A stretch of 64,000 nt of DNA from Umezawaea endophytica (GCF_025061645.1 NZ_JANYMP010000006.1:1-64000), one strand, 5' to 3'; shown: positions 1 through 9,262, counted from the stretch's first letter. The notes: generated from the letters alone by a model not told the origin. Program-made: numbers and translations.

Positions 1-34
1 TTCCAAGGTGATCACCTGTGGTGGTCTCGGAGGG

Positions 35-1201
35 TCAGGTGCGGCGTTGGAGCTGGGCGTACTGGGGGCCGGTGAGGCCGTAGGACCACCCGGCGGCGTC
101 GATCGGGTCGTCGAACCACGGCGGGACGCGCAGGCCGTAGCGCCGTCGGGTGCCGTCGCGTTCGACGGAGCCGTTGACGGCCAGCAGCAGCCGGGCCCGC
201 GAGCCCCAGCGCTGGTAGGGCAGGTCGTAGAGCCGCAGTTCGGCGTCGGGGTTGCCCGGATCCGGTGACCGGCTCACCAGGGTCAGCCCCGCCCGCTCGA
301 TGAACTCCGCCCAGCCGAGGTGTTCGATCGCGCACCGGCGGACCTCGACGTTGGGCTCGGCCGCGATGAGGTCGACCGTGGGCGACTCGACGACCCAGGA
401 CGGCACCGCGGTGCCGTGCCACGCGTGCAGCGACCAACCGTCGCGGAAGACGACCGCCGGGCCGTCGTCCCGGTGGAGGCGGGACTCGCCGTACGCGCTG
501 CCCGCCACCGGTTCGACGTGGACCTCCGCCGGACGTTCGGCGACCACGCACACGCCCTCGCGCGGCCACCACCAGCCGCACGACCGGGCGATGGTCGCCC
601 ACAGCTCCAGTTGCACCAGGTCATCGGCCCCGAACAGGGACACGCCGACGCGGCGGTGCACGTCGTAGTGCGCCACCCACGCGGCCTCGTGCTGGCCGTA
701 CCAGACGAGACCGGACCGCTCGGGGAGCGCCGCGCGGATCGCTCCCGCGACGGACTCGCCCGCGGTGCGGCGCAGCGGATCCCGGACCCCCGCCTCCAGC
801 ACGGTCCGCAGCGGCACGCCGGAACGCAGGCTCGCCACCGGGTCGAGCGGAGGGTCGGGAGGCTGGAAGGAGATGTCGCGGTCCGCGCCGATCCGGCGGT
901 CCAGCCGTTCCCGCAGCGACGACACCAGCGACGCCACGAGGCTCTCCAGTGGCAGCGGCAGATCGGAGCGGATGCCCGCGGACGGCGGGAGCAGCGGCTG
1001 TGCGGCGGCGGGTGAATCGACCCACACGAATGACGGCCGAGGCCTGCCTACCAGGGCGTACAGGTCGGTGATGGCGTCCTCGGACGCCTGCCGGTCGGCG
1101 GGTGCGGTGGAGAGGGCGTGGTCGAACCACTCGGAGCGGAGGGTGACCGCCCGCCACCAAAGGGCGAGGGGCCGGGCTGTTCGCCCGCGGCGGGCGCTCA
1201 C
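35..1201 (-). CDS. DUF6745-type protein of unknown function
   Basis: 388 residues from a GTG start. I recognise the actinobacterial DUF6745 pattern: an N-terminal segment with EWFDHALSTAPADR and a FVWV motif, an aromatic central part (WYGQHEAAW, SCGWWWP) and a C-terminal block with DGTRRRYGLRVPPW. No function is established for this family. There is no signal peptide or membrane segment, so it should be cytoplasmic. It is transcribed away from the hydrolase at 1353, so the 151-bp gap probably holds both promoters. The start is weakly supported because no clear GGAGG precedes the GTG, and a shorter protein starting within the first 30 codons is possible. The left 34 bases of the window hold nothing I can identify. 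Confidence 0.7.
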   Translation of the reverse strand: MSARRGRTARPLALWWRAVTLRSEWFDHALSTAPADRQASEDAITDLYALVGRPRPSFVWVDSPAAAQPLLPPSAGIRSDLPLPLESLVASLVSSLRERLDRRIGADRDISFQPPDPPLDPVASLRSGVPLRTVLEAGVRDPLRRTAGESVAGAIRAALPERSGLVWYGQHEAAWVAHYDVHRRVGVSLFGADDLVQLELWATIARSCGWWWPREGVCVVAERPAEVHVEPVAGSAYGESRLHRDDGPAVVFRDGWSLHAWHGTAVPSWVVESPTVDLIAAEPNVEVRRCAIEHLGWAEFIERAGLTLVSRSPDPGNPDAELRLYDLPYQRWGSRARLLLAVNGSVERDGTRRRYGLRVPPWFDDPIDAAGWSYGLTGPQYAQLQRRT

Positions 1202-1352
1202 AGCGCCAGGGCGGAACCGCCCTTTCGATCAGTCATGGACGGATGATCGCAGCCCCCAGCCCTGGGCACAAGCGCGATTCGCCGACCGTCCACTGTGGAC
1301 CAGCGCATTCGGAGGATCGCAGAGAGGGGTTCCGCGCTGTCAGGATGGTGGC

Positions 1353-2024
1353 ATGCCACAGCTTCCGCACGAGATGGAGTTCGTCGTCGAGGCGCCGTTC
1401 TCCGGGGCCGTCGAGCAGCGTGACGGGTACGACCTGTACCTGCCGCCGGGCGTGAAAAAACCGGTGCCCGCGGTGGTGGTCGTGCCTGGGCCCGCGCCTG
1501 CCAGGTACCCGTTCCGGCCCCGGCAGTGGCCGGTCTACCAGGGGTACAGCCGGTTGGTGGCGGCGCGGGGGGTGGCCGGGGTGGTGGTCGACCAGCCCTA
1601 CCACTCGGTCGAGGACGTGGCCGAGCAGGCCGAGGTGGTGGCACGGGTGGTGGAGGCCGTGCGGGCGGCGGACGAGGTCGACGGGGACCGGGTCGCGGTG
1701 TGGGCGTTCTCGGGTGGGGCGCTGCTGGTCGGGCGGTGGCTCGGGGAGTCGCCGGAGTGGTTGCGGTGCCTGGCGTTCAGCTACCCGCTGCTGGGGTCGG
1801 CCGACGAGGTGCGACCGGGACGGCCGCTGGTCGTGACCAGGGTCGGGCTGGAACTGCCCGAGCGGCAGGTCACCGTCGACCGGCTCCTGGAGCAGGCGCC
1901 GGACGCCCAGGTCGTCGAGGTGCCCGACGGCCAGCACGCGTTCGACGTGCTGGACCACACCGAGCAGTCGCGGAACGCCGTCGAGCAGGCCGTCGGCCTG
2001 GTGCTCGGGCACCTCGGGGCGTGA
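1353..2024 (+). CDS. alpha/beta hydrolase (dienelactone hydrolase-like)
   Basis: 223 residues. The fold signature is visible: a strand-rich PAVVVVPGPAP segment near residue 40, the nucleophile elbow AFSGG (a relaxed G-x-S-x-G) near residue 115, and a C-terminal QHAFD histidine, in the order expected for a Ser-Asp-His alpha/beta hydrolase. The length fits the small dienelactone-hydrolase/acyl-esterase group; the substrate cannot be told. The ATG at 1353 is chosen because the frame stays open upstream through the divergent gene without any sign of conserved protein. The gene ends four bases before the stop of the convergent VOC gene. No signal peptide; cytoplasmic. Confidence 0.75.
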   Translation: MPQLPHEMEFVVEAPFSGAVEQRDGYDLYLPPGVKKPVPAVVVVPGPAPARYPFRPRQWPVYQGYSRLVAARGVAGVVVDQPYHSVEDVAEQAEVVARVVEAVRAADEVDGDRVAVWAFSGGALLVGRWLGESPEWLRCLAFSYPLLGSADEVRPGRPLVVTRVGLELPERQVTVDRLLEQAPDAQVVEVPDGQHAFDVLDHTEQSRNAVEQAVGLVLGHLGA

Positions 2025-2028
2025 CCCC

Positions 2029-2445
2029 TCAGGGCTGGGGCTGGGCGATGTTGACCATCCACGGGATGCCGAAGCGGTCGACGCACGCGCCGAACTCGTC
2101 GCCCCACATCTGCTTCTCCAGCGGGACGCTGACCGTGCCGCCCTCGGACAGCCTGTCCCAGTAGCCGCGCAGGTCGTCGACGTCGTCGCCGCTGAGGCTC
2201 ACGGTGATGTTGGTGCCGGGGTTGTGGTCCATGCCCGGCGGCGTGTCGGCGCCCATCAGCGCGAAGCCGTTCTCGGTTTCGAGCATGCCGTGCATGATCT
2301 TGTCGGCGAACTCGGAGTCGGCGGCGCCGCCGAACTCGCCGAACGTGCTGAGCACGAGGGTGCCGCCGAAAACGCTCTGGTAGAACTCCATCGCTTCGCG
2401 GGCGTTGTCCACGAAGCTGATGTACGGGTTGAGGCGAGAGGCCAT
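2029..2445 (-). CDS. VOC/glyoxalase-fold protein (PhnB-like)
   Basis: 138 residues. The sequence reads NPYISFVDNAREAMEFYQ near the start and ends with FGACVDRFGIPWMVN, the typical pattern of PhnB-like members of the vicinal-oxygen-chelate superfamily (the family sometimes labelled 3-demethylubiquinone methyltransferase-like). Such proteins are small cytoplasmic dimers; most have no known substrate. The ATG at 2445 is preceded by AAGGAG on the minus strand, and 44 extra codons upstream do not look conserved. It is divergent from the secreted discoidin protein, with about 170 bp between them. Confidence 0.8.
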   Translation of the reverse strand: MASRLNPYISFVDNAREAMEFYQSVFGGTLVLSTFGEFGGAADSEFADKIMHGMLETENGFALMGADTPPGMDHNPGTNITVSLSGDDVDDLRGYWDRLSEGGTVSVPLEKQMWGDEFGACVDRFGIPWMVNIAQPQP

Positions 2446-2615
2446 GACGTGCTCCTTGGTCGCGACAGGCCAGCATCGTGGCAGACCAACGGGGGTGCCG
2501 CCATCGGGAGCAAGGCCTGACTTGTTCGGGACAGAAAGCTCCTGTGCGAACGGGGTCGCGTGGTTCCATGGCCGCACGGACGTGCGACAACGTTGTCAAG
2601 GCGGCGGGAGCTGAC

Positions 2616-5600
2616 GTGGCGGACTTTCTGCTCAACCGGCGGCGGTTGCTGGGGCTGATCGGGGCGAGCACCGTGGCCGTCACGTGGGACGGGAGCGCTT
2701 GGGACGGGAGCGCGTCCGCGAAGGCCGCCGACCCGGTCGCGGACACCTACTACCGGGTCCTGCTGCGGCACACGCGGTGGTCGGAGACCCAGTTCGACGC
2801 CACCGCCGGGCGCTACCGGAGGACGGACTTCGGGTTCGCCGTGGTACTGGGGAACGCGCTCCTGCTGACCAGGGGCGCCTACGACGCGCAGGTCACCGGG
2901 ATCTCGAAGGACGACCTGCGCACGCGGACGGTGGCGACGATCAAGCACTTCGCGGCGTCGAACGCGCTGGTCGGCGGCACCGAGTGGGGCAAGACGCTGT
3001 TCTGGGACACGACGTTCCAGTCGTACTTCGTGCTGGCCGCGCGGCTCCTGTGGGCCGGCCTGGACGCCGCCACGCGCGAAGCGGTGGACACGATCGCGCG
3101 GGCGCAGGCCGAGTACACGGTGTCGCTGGGGACCGGGAACGACCCGAGGTCCGGCGCGTGGACGCCGAACGGGCTGACCGGCGGGTACCAGGGCGACACC
3201 AAGCTGGAGGAGATGGGCGTCTACGCGCAGTCCCTCGCGCCGGGGCTGGCGTGGGCGGCGACGGTGCCGGAGGAGTGGCGGACGGCGTTCGGGCGGTGGA
3301 GCCGGAACATGGCGGGCCTGCCCGCGGCCGACCTGGCGAACCCGGTCCTGGTCGACGGCGTGGCGGTCAGCGCGAACACCGCGGCGAACGTGCACGACAC
3401 GTACGTCGTGGAGAACCACGGGTCGTTCGGGCCGCACTACCAGGAGGAGCTGTGGCGGACGTCCGCGCGGAACGCGGTCCACTTCCTCCTGGCCGGACGA
3501 CCGCTGCCCGAGGTGATCACCGCCCAGCCGAACGGGGACCGCTTGTGGCGCACCATCCTGGGGACGATGAGCGACGCCGGTGAGCCGCTGATGCCGATGG
3601 TCGCCGACCGCGAGCACCTGTACGGGCGGGACGTCATCCCGTTGGCGTTCCGGGCCCAGGTGCTGGGCGACCGGTACGCGGCTCGGGCCGAGGCGGACCT
3701 CGCGGCCCGGCTCGAGGCCTACCAGGCGTACCCGCCCGCCGACCGGATGGCGAAGTTCTCAGGGGAGCCGAAGTACGAGCCCGAGGCGCGCGCGGAGATC
3801 ACCATCGCCTACCTGCTGCACGAGCTGAGGCCGCGACCGGTGCCGGTGGAGTCGGCGGAGCTGTTCCGGTTCGCGAGCGGCGCCACGGACTTCGGCGCCG
3901 GACCGGGGTTGCTGGCCCAGCAGTCCGAACGGGCCTGGGCCGGGACGGTGAGCAAGGCCGGGCTGGTGAAGTTCGCCTGGCAGCCGTCGCACGACGACTG
4001 GCTGTTCGTGATCAGCGGCGGCACGCCGATGCTCCTGCCGTCCACCGGGCTGGCGGTGCGGGGCCGGTTCGCCAAGGCGTACAACGGTGTTCGGGACGGG
4101 TTCGACGCCACGGCGAGCGTGCTGGCGTTCGACAGCGGCCGGGCGGGCATGGTGACGCTGCCGACCGGGACCGTCGTCTACGCGACCTCCGGGGTCGCCG
4201 CGGGCGAAGGTCGCGTGTCCGTGCACAACCTGACGATGCCCGGAGTTCCCGGCCTGGACGGGGACCGGGTGTTCACCGCCGCCGAGGGCAGCACGACCGT
4301 GCGGGCGCCCGAGGGCGTCGGACGTGCCGACGACCACGTGTTCGGCAGGACGACCGCCCGGTACGTGCGGATGGTCGGGATCACGCCGCACCCCACCTAC
4401 GGGTACTCGCTCTACGCCTTCGAGGTCCGGGACGGCGGTGGCGCGGACCTGGCGCGTGGACGGACGGCGTCGGCCTCCTCGTTCGACACCGGGCGCGAGC
4501 CGGGGTTCGCGGTCGACGGGGACGCGGGCACGCGGTGGGCCGTGTCGAAGGCGGACCGGCCCAGGGCGGATAGCTGGCTCGCGGTCGACCTCGGGGCCGC
4601 GGTGCCGCTGGACCGGGTGCGGCTGCACTGGGAGGCCGCCGCGGGTCAGGCGTACCGCGTCGAGGCGTCCCCCGACGGCACGCGGTGGGACGTGGTGGCC
4701 ACCTACCCGCGCGACGACCTGCGCAGCACCGGGAGGTGGCTGGACGTGGACGGGCGGGCGGGGTTCGTGGTGCACGGCTCCGCGGCCCCGATCGCGGTCC
4801 GGGGGACGACCGTGGTGCTGTCCGACGGGCCCGCCGCCGGGTTCGTGGCGGAGGGCTACGTCGGGGCGGAGCGGGACCTGCGGGCCATCGCCGCCGCGGG
4901 GGCCCCGGTGTGCCCCGACGGCGTGCGGGCCAGCGTGGCGGACGGGTACCTCAGCCTGTTCAACCTCGACGCGCGACGGGTGACCGGGGTCGTCTCGGTG
5001 CGGCAGTCGCGCACGGCCGTGCGGGTCTACCAGGGGGTTCAGCGGATCACGGCCGTCGGCACCGATCACGACGTGGTGCTGGAGGCGGCTTCGGCCCGCG
5101 TCGAGGCCCCGCGGTTCACGGTGCGGCGGGTCGGCGGCGGCGCGGTGCCCGTCGGGGTCACCGTGACTGTGCTCGACGGGCAGCGGGTGCGGGTGACCGG
5201 GCCCGCCGCGATGCTGTTGGTGGAGCAGGCCGGTGGGATCGAACTGCCGGTGGTGCCCGGCGTCGAGGTCGTGTTCCCCGGCGGGCGGCCCTACCCGTTG
5301 GCGGACCTGGCCGTGGGCCGGGTGACGTTCCCCTCCGCTCCCCTGCCCACCGGGATGTCCGACCCCGGCGCGGTCGTGGACGACGACCCGCGGACCTCGT
5401 GGACGCCCGGCGCGAACGGGCGGGTGGTGGTGGACCTCGGCGCCGTCGTGGCGATCGGGGAGGTCGTGCTGACCTGGACGGCGGGCGCGGTGCCGTCCGC
5501 CGCCGTGGCGACGAGCGTCGACGGACGCGCCTACGCCCCCGCCGGTGTGGTCGGGCGGGGGCGCAGGGCGAGCGTCGTGGTCGGGACGTCCGCGCGATAC

Positions 5601-5672
5601 CTGGCGGTCGGCACCGGGTGGCGCGGTGGTCAGGCGCGGTTGGTGTCCGTGGTGGTCAGAGCGGCGACGTGA
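2616..5672 (+). CDS. Tat-exported protein with discoidin (F5/8 C) domains; catalytic class unknown
   Basis: About 1018 residues from a GTG preceded by GGCGGGAG; an ATG at 2568 is the alternative. The N-terminus has a twin-arginine signal (NRRRLLGLIG followed by an Ala-rich stretch), so it should be exported folded. Residues about 40-400 are helix-rich with many aromatic and His residues, including TGGYQGDTKLEEMG and a VENHGSFGPHYQEELW block; this looks like an alpha/alpha-toroid, as in polysaccharide lyases, but I cannot assign a family. Two discoidin/CBM32-like modules follow, around residues 570-720 (ASASSFDTGREPGFAVDG) and in the last 120 residues (DPRTSWTPGANGRVVVDLG). Likely an extracellular glycan-binding or glycan-degrading enzyme. 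Its end overlaps the convergent racemase gene by 17 bp. Confidence 0.75.
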   Translation: MADFLLNRRRLLGLIGASTVAVTWDGSAWDGSASAKAADPVADTYYRVLLRHTRWSETQFDATAGRYRRTDFGFAVVLGNALLLTRGAYDAQVTGISKDDLRTRTVATIKHFAASNALVGGTEWGKTLFWDTTFQSYFVLAARLLWAGLDAATREAVDTIARAQAEYTVSLGTGNDPRSGAWTPNGLTGGYQGDTKLEEMGVYAQSLAPGLAWAATVPEEWRTAFGRWSRNMAGLPAADLANPVLVDGVAVSANTAANVHDTYVVENHGSFGPHYQEELWRTSARNAVHFLLAGRPLPEVITAQPNGDRLWRTILGTMSDAGEPLMPMVADREHLYGRDVIPLAFRAQVLGDRYAARAEADLAARLEAYQAYPPADRMAKFSGEPKYEPEARAEITIAYLLHELRPRPVPVESAELFRFASGATDFGAGPGLLAQQSERAWAGTVSKAGLVKFAWQPSHDDWLFVISGGTPMLLPSTGLAVRGRFAKAYNGVRDGFDATASVLAFDSGRAGMVTLPTGTVVYATSGVAAGEGRVSVHNLTMPGVPGLDGDRVFTAAEGSTTVRAPEGVGRADDHVFGRTTARYVRMVGITPHPTYGYSLYAFEVRDGGGADLARGRTASASSFDTGREPGFAVDGDAGTRWAVSKADRPRADSWLAVDLGAAVPLDRVRLHWEAAAGQAYRVEASPDGTRWDVVATYPRDDLRSTGRWLDVDGRAGFVVHGSAAPIAVRGTTVVLSDGPAAGFVAEGYVGAERDLRAIAAAGAPVCPDGVRASVADGYLSLFNLDARRVTGVVSVRQSRTAVRVYQGVQRITAVGTDHDVVLEAASARVEAPRFTVRRVGGGAVPVGVTVTVLDGQRVRVTGPAAMLLVEQAGGIELPVVPGVEVVFPGGRPYPLADLAVGRVTFPSAPLPTGMSDPGAVVDDDPRTSWTPGANGRVVVDLGAVVAIGEVVLTWTAGAVPSAAVATSVDGRAYAPAGVVGRGRRASVVVGTSARYLAVGTGWRGGQARLVSVVVRAAT

Positions 5673-6396
5673 AGGTGCTGAGCAGACCCGAGTAGGCCTT
5701 GGCCGGGGGCTTGGCGTACTCGCCCCGCTTGTCGGTGGCCAGGGCCATGGTGATCAACGACTGGACCTGGAGCGTCGCCGCCCGGACCCCGTCGATCACC
5801 GGGACGCCCAGCGCCTTCGTCAGGTCGGCGCAGAGGTCCGCCATGCCCGCGCAGCCGAGCACCACGGCGTCCGCGTCGTCCGCGGCGATGGCCGACGCGC
5901 AGGCCTCGGTGAGCTTCCGCAGCGTGTCCGGGTCCTGGTCCAGCTCCAGCACCGGGATGTCCACGTCGTGCACGCCCGCGCAGAACTTGGTCACGCCGTA
6001 GCGCTCGGCGAGGTCCCAGGCCCGGCCTCGGGTCCTCGCCAACGTCGTGACCACGGTGAACGTCCGGCCCAGGTAGGTGGCCGTGCGCATCGCGGCCTCG
6101 GCGATGCCCACGACCGGACCGGTGGCCAGCTCCCGCGCCGCGTCCAGGCCGGGGTCGCCGAAGCAGGCCAGGACGTAACCGTCCACTCCGGACCGTTCGC
6201 CTGCCGCGATCTCGGTGAGGACACCGGGAACGCTGAGAGCCTCGTCGTAGTGGCTCTCGATCGAGGCCGGGCCCATCGCCGGGCTGGTGGCCTCGATCGT
6301 CGTGCCCGGAGCGGCCACGGCCCGTGCCGCGCCGTGGATGTTCCGGGTCATCGCCGCGCTGGTGTTGGGGTTGACGACCTTGATGCGCACGGTCAC
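5656..6396 (-). CDS. Asp/Glu/hydantoin racemase family protein
   Basis: 246 residues. Starts with RIKVVNPNTS, the hallmark of the hydantoin-racemase branch, and carries the two catalytic cysteines expected for cofactor-independent racemases in ACFGDPG (about C78) and LGCAGM (about C182). The family racemises 5-substituted hydantoins or allantoin, or related compounds. The GTG start at 6396 overlaps the stop of the upstream permease (GTGA), which suggests translational coupling; a second GTG two codons later is possible. Its position directly behind an NCS1 permease supports a role in uptake and metabolism of hydantoin-like or purine-derived ring compounds. The exact substrate is inference. 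Confidence 0.85.
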   Translation of the reverse strand: MTVRIKVVNPNTSAAMTRNIHGAARAVAAPGTTIEATSPAMGPASIESHYDEALSVPGVLTEIAAGERSGVDGYVLACFGDPGLDAARELATGPVVGIAEAAMRTATYLGRTFTVVTTLARTRGRAWDLAERYGVTKFCAGVHDVDIPVLELDQDPDTLRKLTEACASAIAADDADAVVLGCAGMADLCADLTKALGVPVIDGVRAATLQVQSLITMALATDKRGEYAKPPAKAYSGLLSTFTSPL

Positions 6397-7877
6397 CGCC
6401 GCCGGGAGAGGACGGCGTGGACGGCGAAGCCGAGCACCATGCCGATGAACCAGGTGTACGGGGCGGCGCCCTTCATGCCGGGGCCCGTGGTCCAGAGGAC
6501 CGGGACCATGGCGATGGCCGCGCCGACGACCGTGGCGATGACGGCGGGTGGGTTGAAGCCCTTGCGGTACCAGTAGCTGCCGGTGGTGGACATGGTGAAC
6601 AGGTCGTCGACGACCACCTTCTGCCTGCGCACCAGGTAGTAGTCGGCGATCAGGACGCCGAACAGCGGTCCGATGAAGGCGCCGAGCGTCTCCAGGGTGT
6701 AGTGGATGACGTCCGGGCTGTTGTACAGGTTCCACGGGGTGATCAGCACCGAGCCGACCGCGGCGATCATGCCGCCCGCCCTCCAGGAGATCTTCTGCGG
6801 GCTGACGTTGGAGAAGTCGAACGCCGGGGAGATGAAGTTCGCGACGATGTTGATGCCGATCGTGGCGATGGTGAACGTGAGCGCGCCCAGGACGATCGCG
6901 AGGGTGCTGTCGATCCTGGCCACCGTCTGGACCGGGTCGATGATCAGCTCGCCGAAGACCGGGACGGTGAGGGAGGCGGTGACCACCACGAGGATGGAGA
7001 ACACCAGGAAGTTCACCGGGAGGCCGAGGAGGTTGCCGCGCTTGACGGCGGCGAACGACCTGCCGTAGCGGGAGAAGTCGCCGAAGTTGAGCATGGGGCC
7101 GGAGAAGTACGAGACGACCAGCGCGATGGCGCCGAGCATGACCGGGATGGCCGCTGTGCCGGTGTACTTGACGTCGCCGAGGTTGAGGTCGATCGCGCCC
7201 CAGCCCGCCCGGTACAGCAGGTAGCCGGTGAGCAGGAACATGACGACGTACACGGCGGGCCCGCAGAAGTCGATGAACTTGCGGATGCTCTCCATGCCGG
7301 TCCAGAACACCGCCGCCTGGAGGATCCACAGCACCGTGTAGCACGCCCAGCCGAGCAGCGGCAGGCCGAGGAAGCCGTACTCCTGCACGCTCGCGTACGG
7401 CATGAGACCGGGGAACAGCTTGAGCAGCGCCACTTCCAGCGCGGCGGACGCCAGGTACGTCTGGATGCCGTACCAGGCCACGGCGATCAGGCCGCGGATG
7501 ATCGCGGGGATGTTCGCGCCGCGGACGCCGAACACGCTGCGGCAGATGACCGGGTACGGGACACCGGTGACCTGGCTGGGTTTCGCGACCAGGTTGCAGA
7601 AGAAGTAGACGATGCCGATGCCGACGAGCAGGGAGACCAGCACCTGCCAGCTATTCAGGCCGAGCATGAACAGGCTGCCCGCGGTGATGTAGCCGCCGAC
7701 GCTGTGCACATCGGACATCCAGAAGGCGAAGATGTTGTAGGAGCCCCAGGTCTGCTTCTCCAGCGGGGCCAGGTCCTCGTTCGCGAGTCTCGGGTCGTAC
7801 TCCGGCTTCAGGCCCCCGGTCACGGGGACCTCGGCGGGTGGGAGCAGTTCCTGCGCGTGCGGCACGATCTCGGTCAT
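6393..7877 (-). CDS. NCS1-family nucleobase/hydantoin:cation symporter
   Basis: 494 residues with about twelve hydrophobic segments. It shows family motifs of Mhp1-like NCS1 transporters: NEDLAPLEKQTWGSYNIFAFWMSD near the N-terminus (split here by convention), GVPYPVICRSVFGVRGANIPA in the middle, and GPLFGVLIADYYLVRRQ near the C-terminus. These proteins import hydantoins, allantoin, uracil, cytosine or related rings with Na+ or H+. The ATG at 7877 has GGGAG five bases upstream; a GTG at 7883 is less well placed. It forms a two-gene unit with the hydantoin-type racemase and lies just downstream of a GntR regulator on the same strand, the probable local controller. Confidence 0.9.
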   Translation of the reverse strand: MTEIVPHAQELLPPAEVPVTGGLKPEYDPRLANEDLAPLEKQTWGSYNIFAFWMSDVHSVGGYITAGSLFMLGLNSWQVLVSLLVGIGIVYFFCNLVAKPSQVTGVPYPVICRSVFGVRGANIPAIIRGLIAVAWYGIQTYLASAALEVALLKLFPGLMPYASVQEYGFLGLPLLGWACYTVLWILQAAVFWTGMESIRKFIDFCGPAVYVVMFLLTGYLLYRAGWGAIDLNLGDVKYTGTAAIPVMLGAIALVVSYFSGPMLNFGDFSRYGRSFAAVKRGNLLGLPVNFLVFSILVVVTASLTVPVFGELIIDPVQTVARIDSTLAIVLGALTFTIATIGINIVANFISPAFDFSNVSPQKISWRAGGMIAAVGSVLITPWNLYNSPDVIHYTLETLGAFIGPLFGVLIADYYLVRRQKVVVDDLFTMSTTGSYWYRKGFNPPAVIATVVGAAIAMVPVLWTTGPGMKGAAPYTWFIGMVLGFAVHAVLSRRR

Positions 7878-7896
7878 GGTCACTCCCGGCTCGCCA

Positions 7897-7953
7897 GTCC
7901 ATCACGGCTACGCCAGGTAAAAGTAGGAGCGCGATGTTACACGTCCATCACGG
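7897..7953. promoter_or_regulatory. direct repeat upstream of NCS1 permease, candidate regulator site
   Basis: The 11-mer GTCCATCACGG occurs at 7897-7907 and again at 7943-7953, 46 bp apart in the same orientation, in the leader between the GntR gene and the permease. An AT-rich patch (ATATAT) lies just beyond the second copy and could be the permease -10 region. Both copies are in the only non-coding gap of this gene set, so they are candidate sites for the adjacent GntR protein, though they do not match a GntR consensus that I know. Confidence 0.35.
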
Positions 7954-7985
7954 GAAACATATATCTTGCCGGGGTTTCCGCCGTT

Positions 7986-8699
7986 CTAGTCCGGTTCGGC
8001 GAACAGCCCGGTGTGCCGGGGCAGCAGCTCCAGCGACGACTGGAGCCTCCGGTGGTGGGCCTTGGCGGCCTCCAGCAGTGCCTCCTCGTCCCGCGCCACG
8101 AACGCCGCGAGCATGGCGTCGTGGTCGCTGTGCAACTGGGTCCGCTCCGCTTCCGGCACGTGTGCCATGGGGCGCAACGGCTCGGTGACGTTCCAGGCCG
8201 CCTCGAACATGCCGAGCAGCCGGAGCATGCCGCACGGCGCGACGAGCGCGAGGTGGAAGCTGCGGCTCTCCCGGTGGTAGGCCTGCACGTCCCCGGCCCG
8301 CACCGCTTCCTCCAGGCTCTCGTACGCCGCCCGCGCCGCGACGTCGTCGGCCGCGCTCGCCGCCCCGACCGCCGCGCTCAGCGCCGCCGCCTCCAGCACC
8401 CCGCGCACCAGGTACAGCTCGTGCAGCTCCCGGGCCGTCAGCTTGGCGACCGTGTAACCGAGGTTGGGCCGGTGCTCCACCAGCCCCTCCCCGATCAGCG
8501 TCTTCAACGACTCGCGCACCGGGATGCGGCTGACGCCGAACACCGCCGCGACCTCGTCCAGCGGGATCTGCGTGCCGGGCGGCACCCCGCCGTCGAGCAG
8601 GCACCGGCGCAACTCGGCGAGGATCGCGGCCTGCGAACTGCCGGAACGCTCGCTGACCAGCTTCCTGATCAGCACGGACGGGTGCCGTCGACCTGGCAT
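7986..8699 (-). CDS. GntR-family transcriptional regulator (FCD domain)
   Basis: 237 residues. The N-terminal winged helix carries VAAVFGVSRIPVRESL, the classic GntR recognition-helix pattern, around residues 50-65. The C-terminal all-helical region (residues about 90-230) reads LYLVRGVLEAAALSAAV, then FHLALVAPCG and a late HDAMLAAFVARD, which is an FCD ligand-binding domain with His residues able to bind a metal. The ATG is preceded by GAGGAGG. FCD regulators usually sense small carboxylates or ring-cleavage products. It precedes and is co-oriented with the NCS1 permease and racemase, so it most likely controls their expression in response to the transported compound or a metabolite (inference). 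Confidence 0.9.
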   Translation of the reverse strand: MPGRRHPSVLIRKLVSERSGSSQAAILAELRRCLLDGGVPPGTQIPLDEVAAVFGVSRIPVRESLKTLIGEGLVEHRPNLGYTVAKLTARELHELYLVRGVLEAAALSAAVGAASAADDVAARAAYESLEEAVRAGDVQAYHRESRSFHLALVAPCGMLRLLGMFEAAWNVTEPLRPMAHVPEAERTQLHSDHDAMLAAFVARDEEALLEAAKAHHRRLQSSLELLPRHTGLFAEPD

Positions 8700-8756
8700 G
8701 CGCGCCTCCTCGTCGAGGACGTGGAGGCTACGCGCCGCGCGTTGCGACCGGGTGAC

Positions 8757-9152
8757 CTAGCGGAACTTGCGCTCCAGGTCCTCGAAGAACGCCTTCGCCA
8801 ACGCGGTGAAGTCCGCCTCGCGCAGCGCGATCACGTCGCCGACCCGGTGCTTCAGCACGGACTTCTCCGGGTCCCACCTGATCGACTTCTCGCCGGTGAA
8901 CACGCCGCCGTTGGCCATGATGGAGCCGCTGAGCAGGCGGACCTCGTTCAGCGGGTTCCCGTCCTTCAGCTCCTTGGTGCGGAGGCGGTGCACGAAGTGC
9001 AGTTCGAGCACCAGCACGAGGTTCGTGAAGAACACCACCTCGAACTCGGCGTCGCGGCTCGCGGCCGCCGCGCGGTACGCGTCGACCTGGGCGTCGATCC
9101 GCGCCCGGCAGTCGTCAATGTAGGTCTGGGGGTAGCTGCTCATGCCGAGCAC
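8757..9152 (-). CDS. conserved hypothetical protein
   Basis: 131 residues starting with GTG, preceded by GAGGAG at a five-base spacing; an internal ATG three codons later gives MSSYPQTYIDD. The protein is soluble and mixed alpha/beta, with a helix rich in Arg/Ala (DDCRARIDAQVDAYRAAAA) and a hydrophobic FFTNLVLVLELHFVHRLR segment. I recognise it only as a recurrent small actinobacterial protein with no known function. It lies 57 bp upstream of the GntR gene on the same strand and is divergent from the YjbR-like gene. Confidence 0.65.
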   Translation of the reverse strand: MLGMSSYPQTYIDDCRARIDAQVDAYRAAAASRDAEFEVVFFTNLVLVLELHFVHRLRTKELKDGNPLNEVRLLSGSIMANGGVFTGEKSIRWDPEKSVLKHRVGDVIALREADFTALAKAFFEDLERKFR

Positions 9153-9262
9153 GGCGTCTCCTCGGGGGTCTGGTCGAGTCCGGTCGACCGCATGACGGAT
9201 CCCGACGCGCGGGTGTGACAGCACGGCGAGCCCGAACGCCGGTGGAGTCCTAGAGTGCCGGG

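Noticed and set aside
6417-9218. 933-residue open frame on the plus strand opposite the permease, GntR and hypothetical genes
   Set aside because: Composition is dominated by Asp, Arg, Glu and Val from antisense GC-rich codons, with no domain motif. The minus-strand genes here have clear family signatures.
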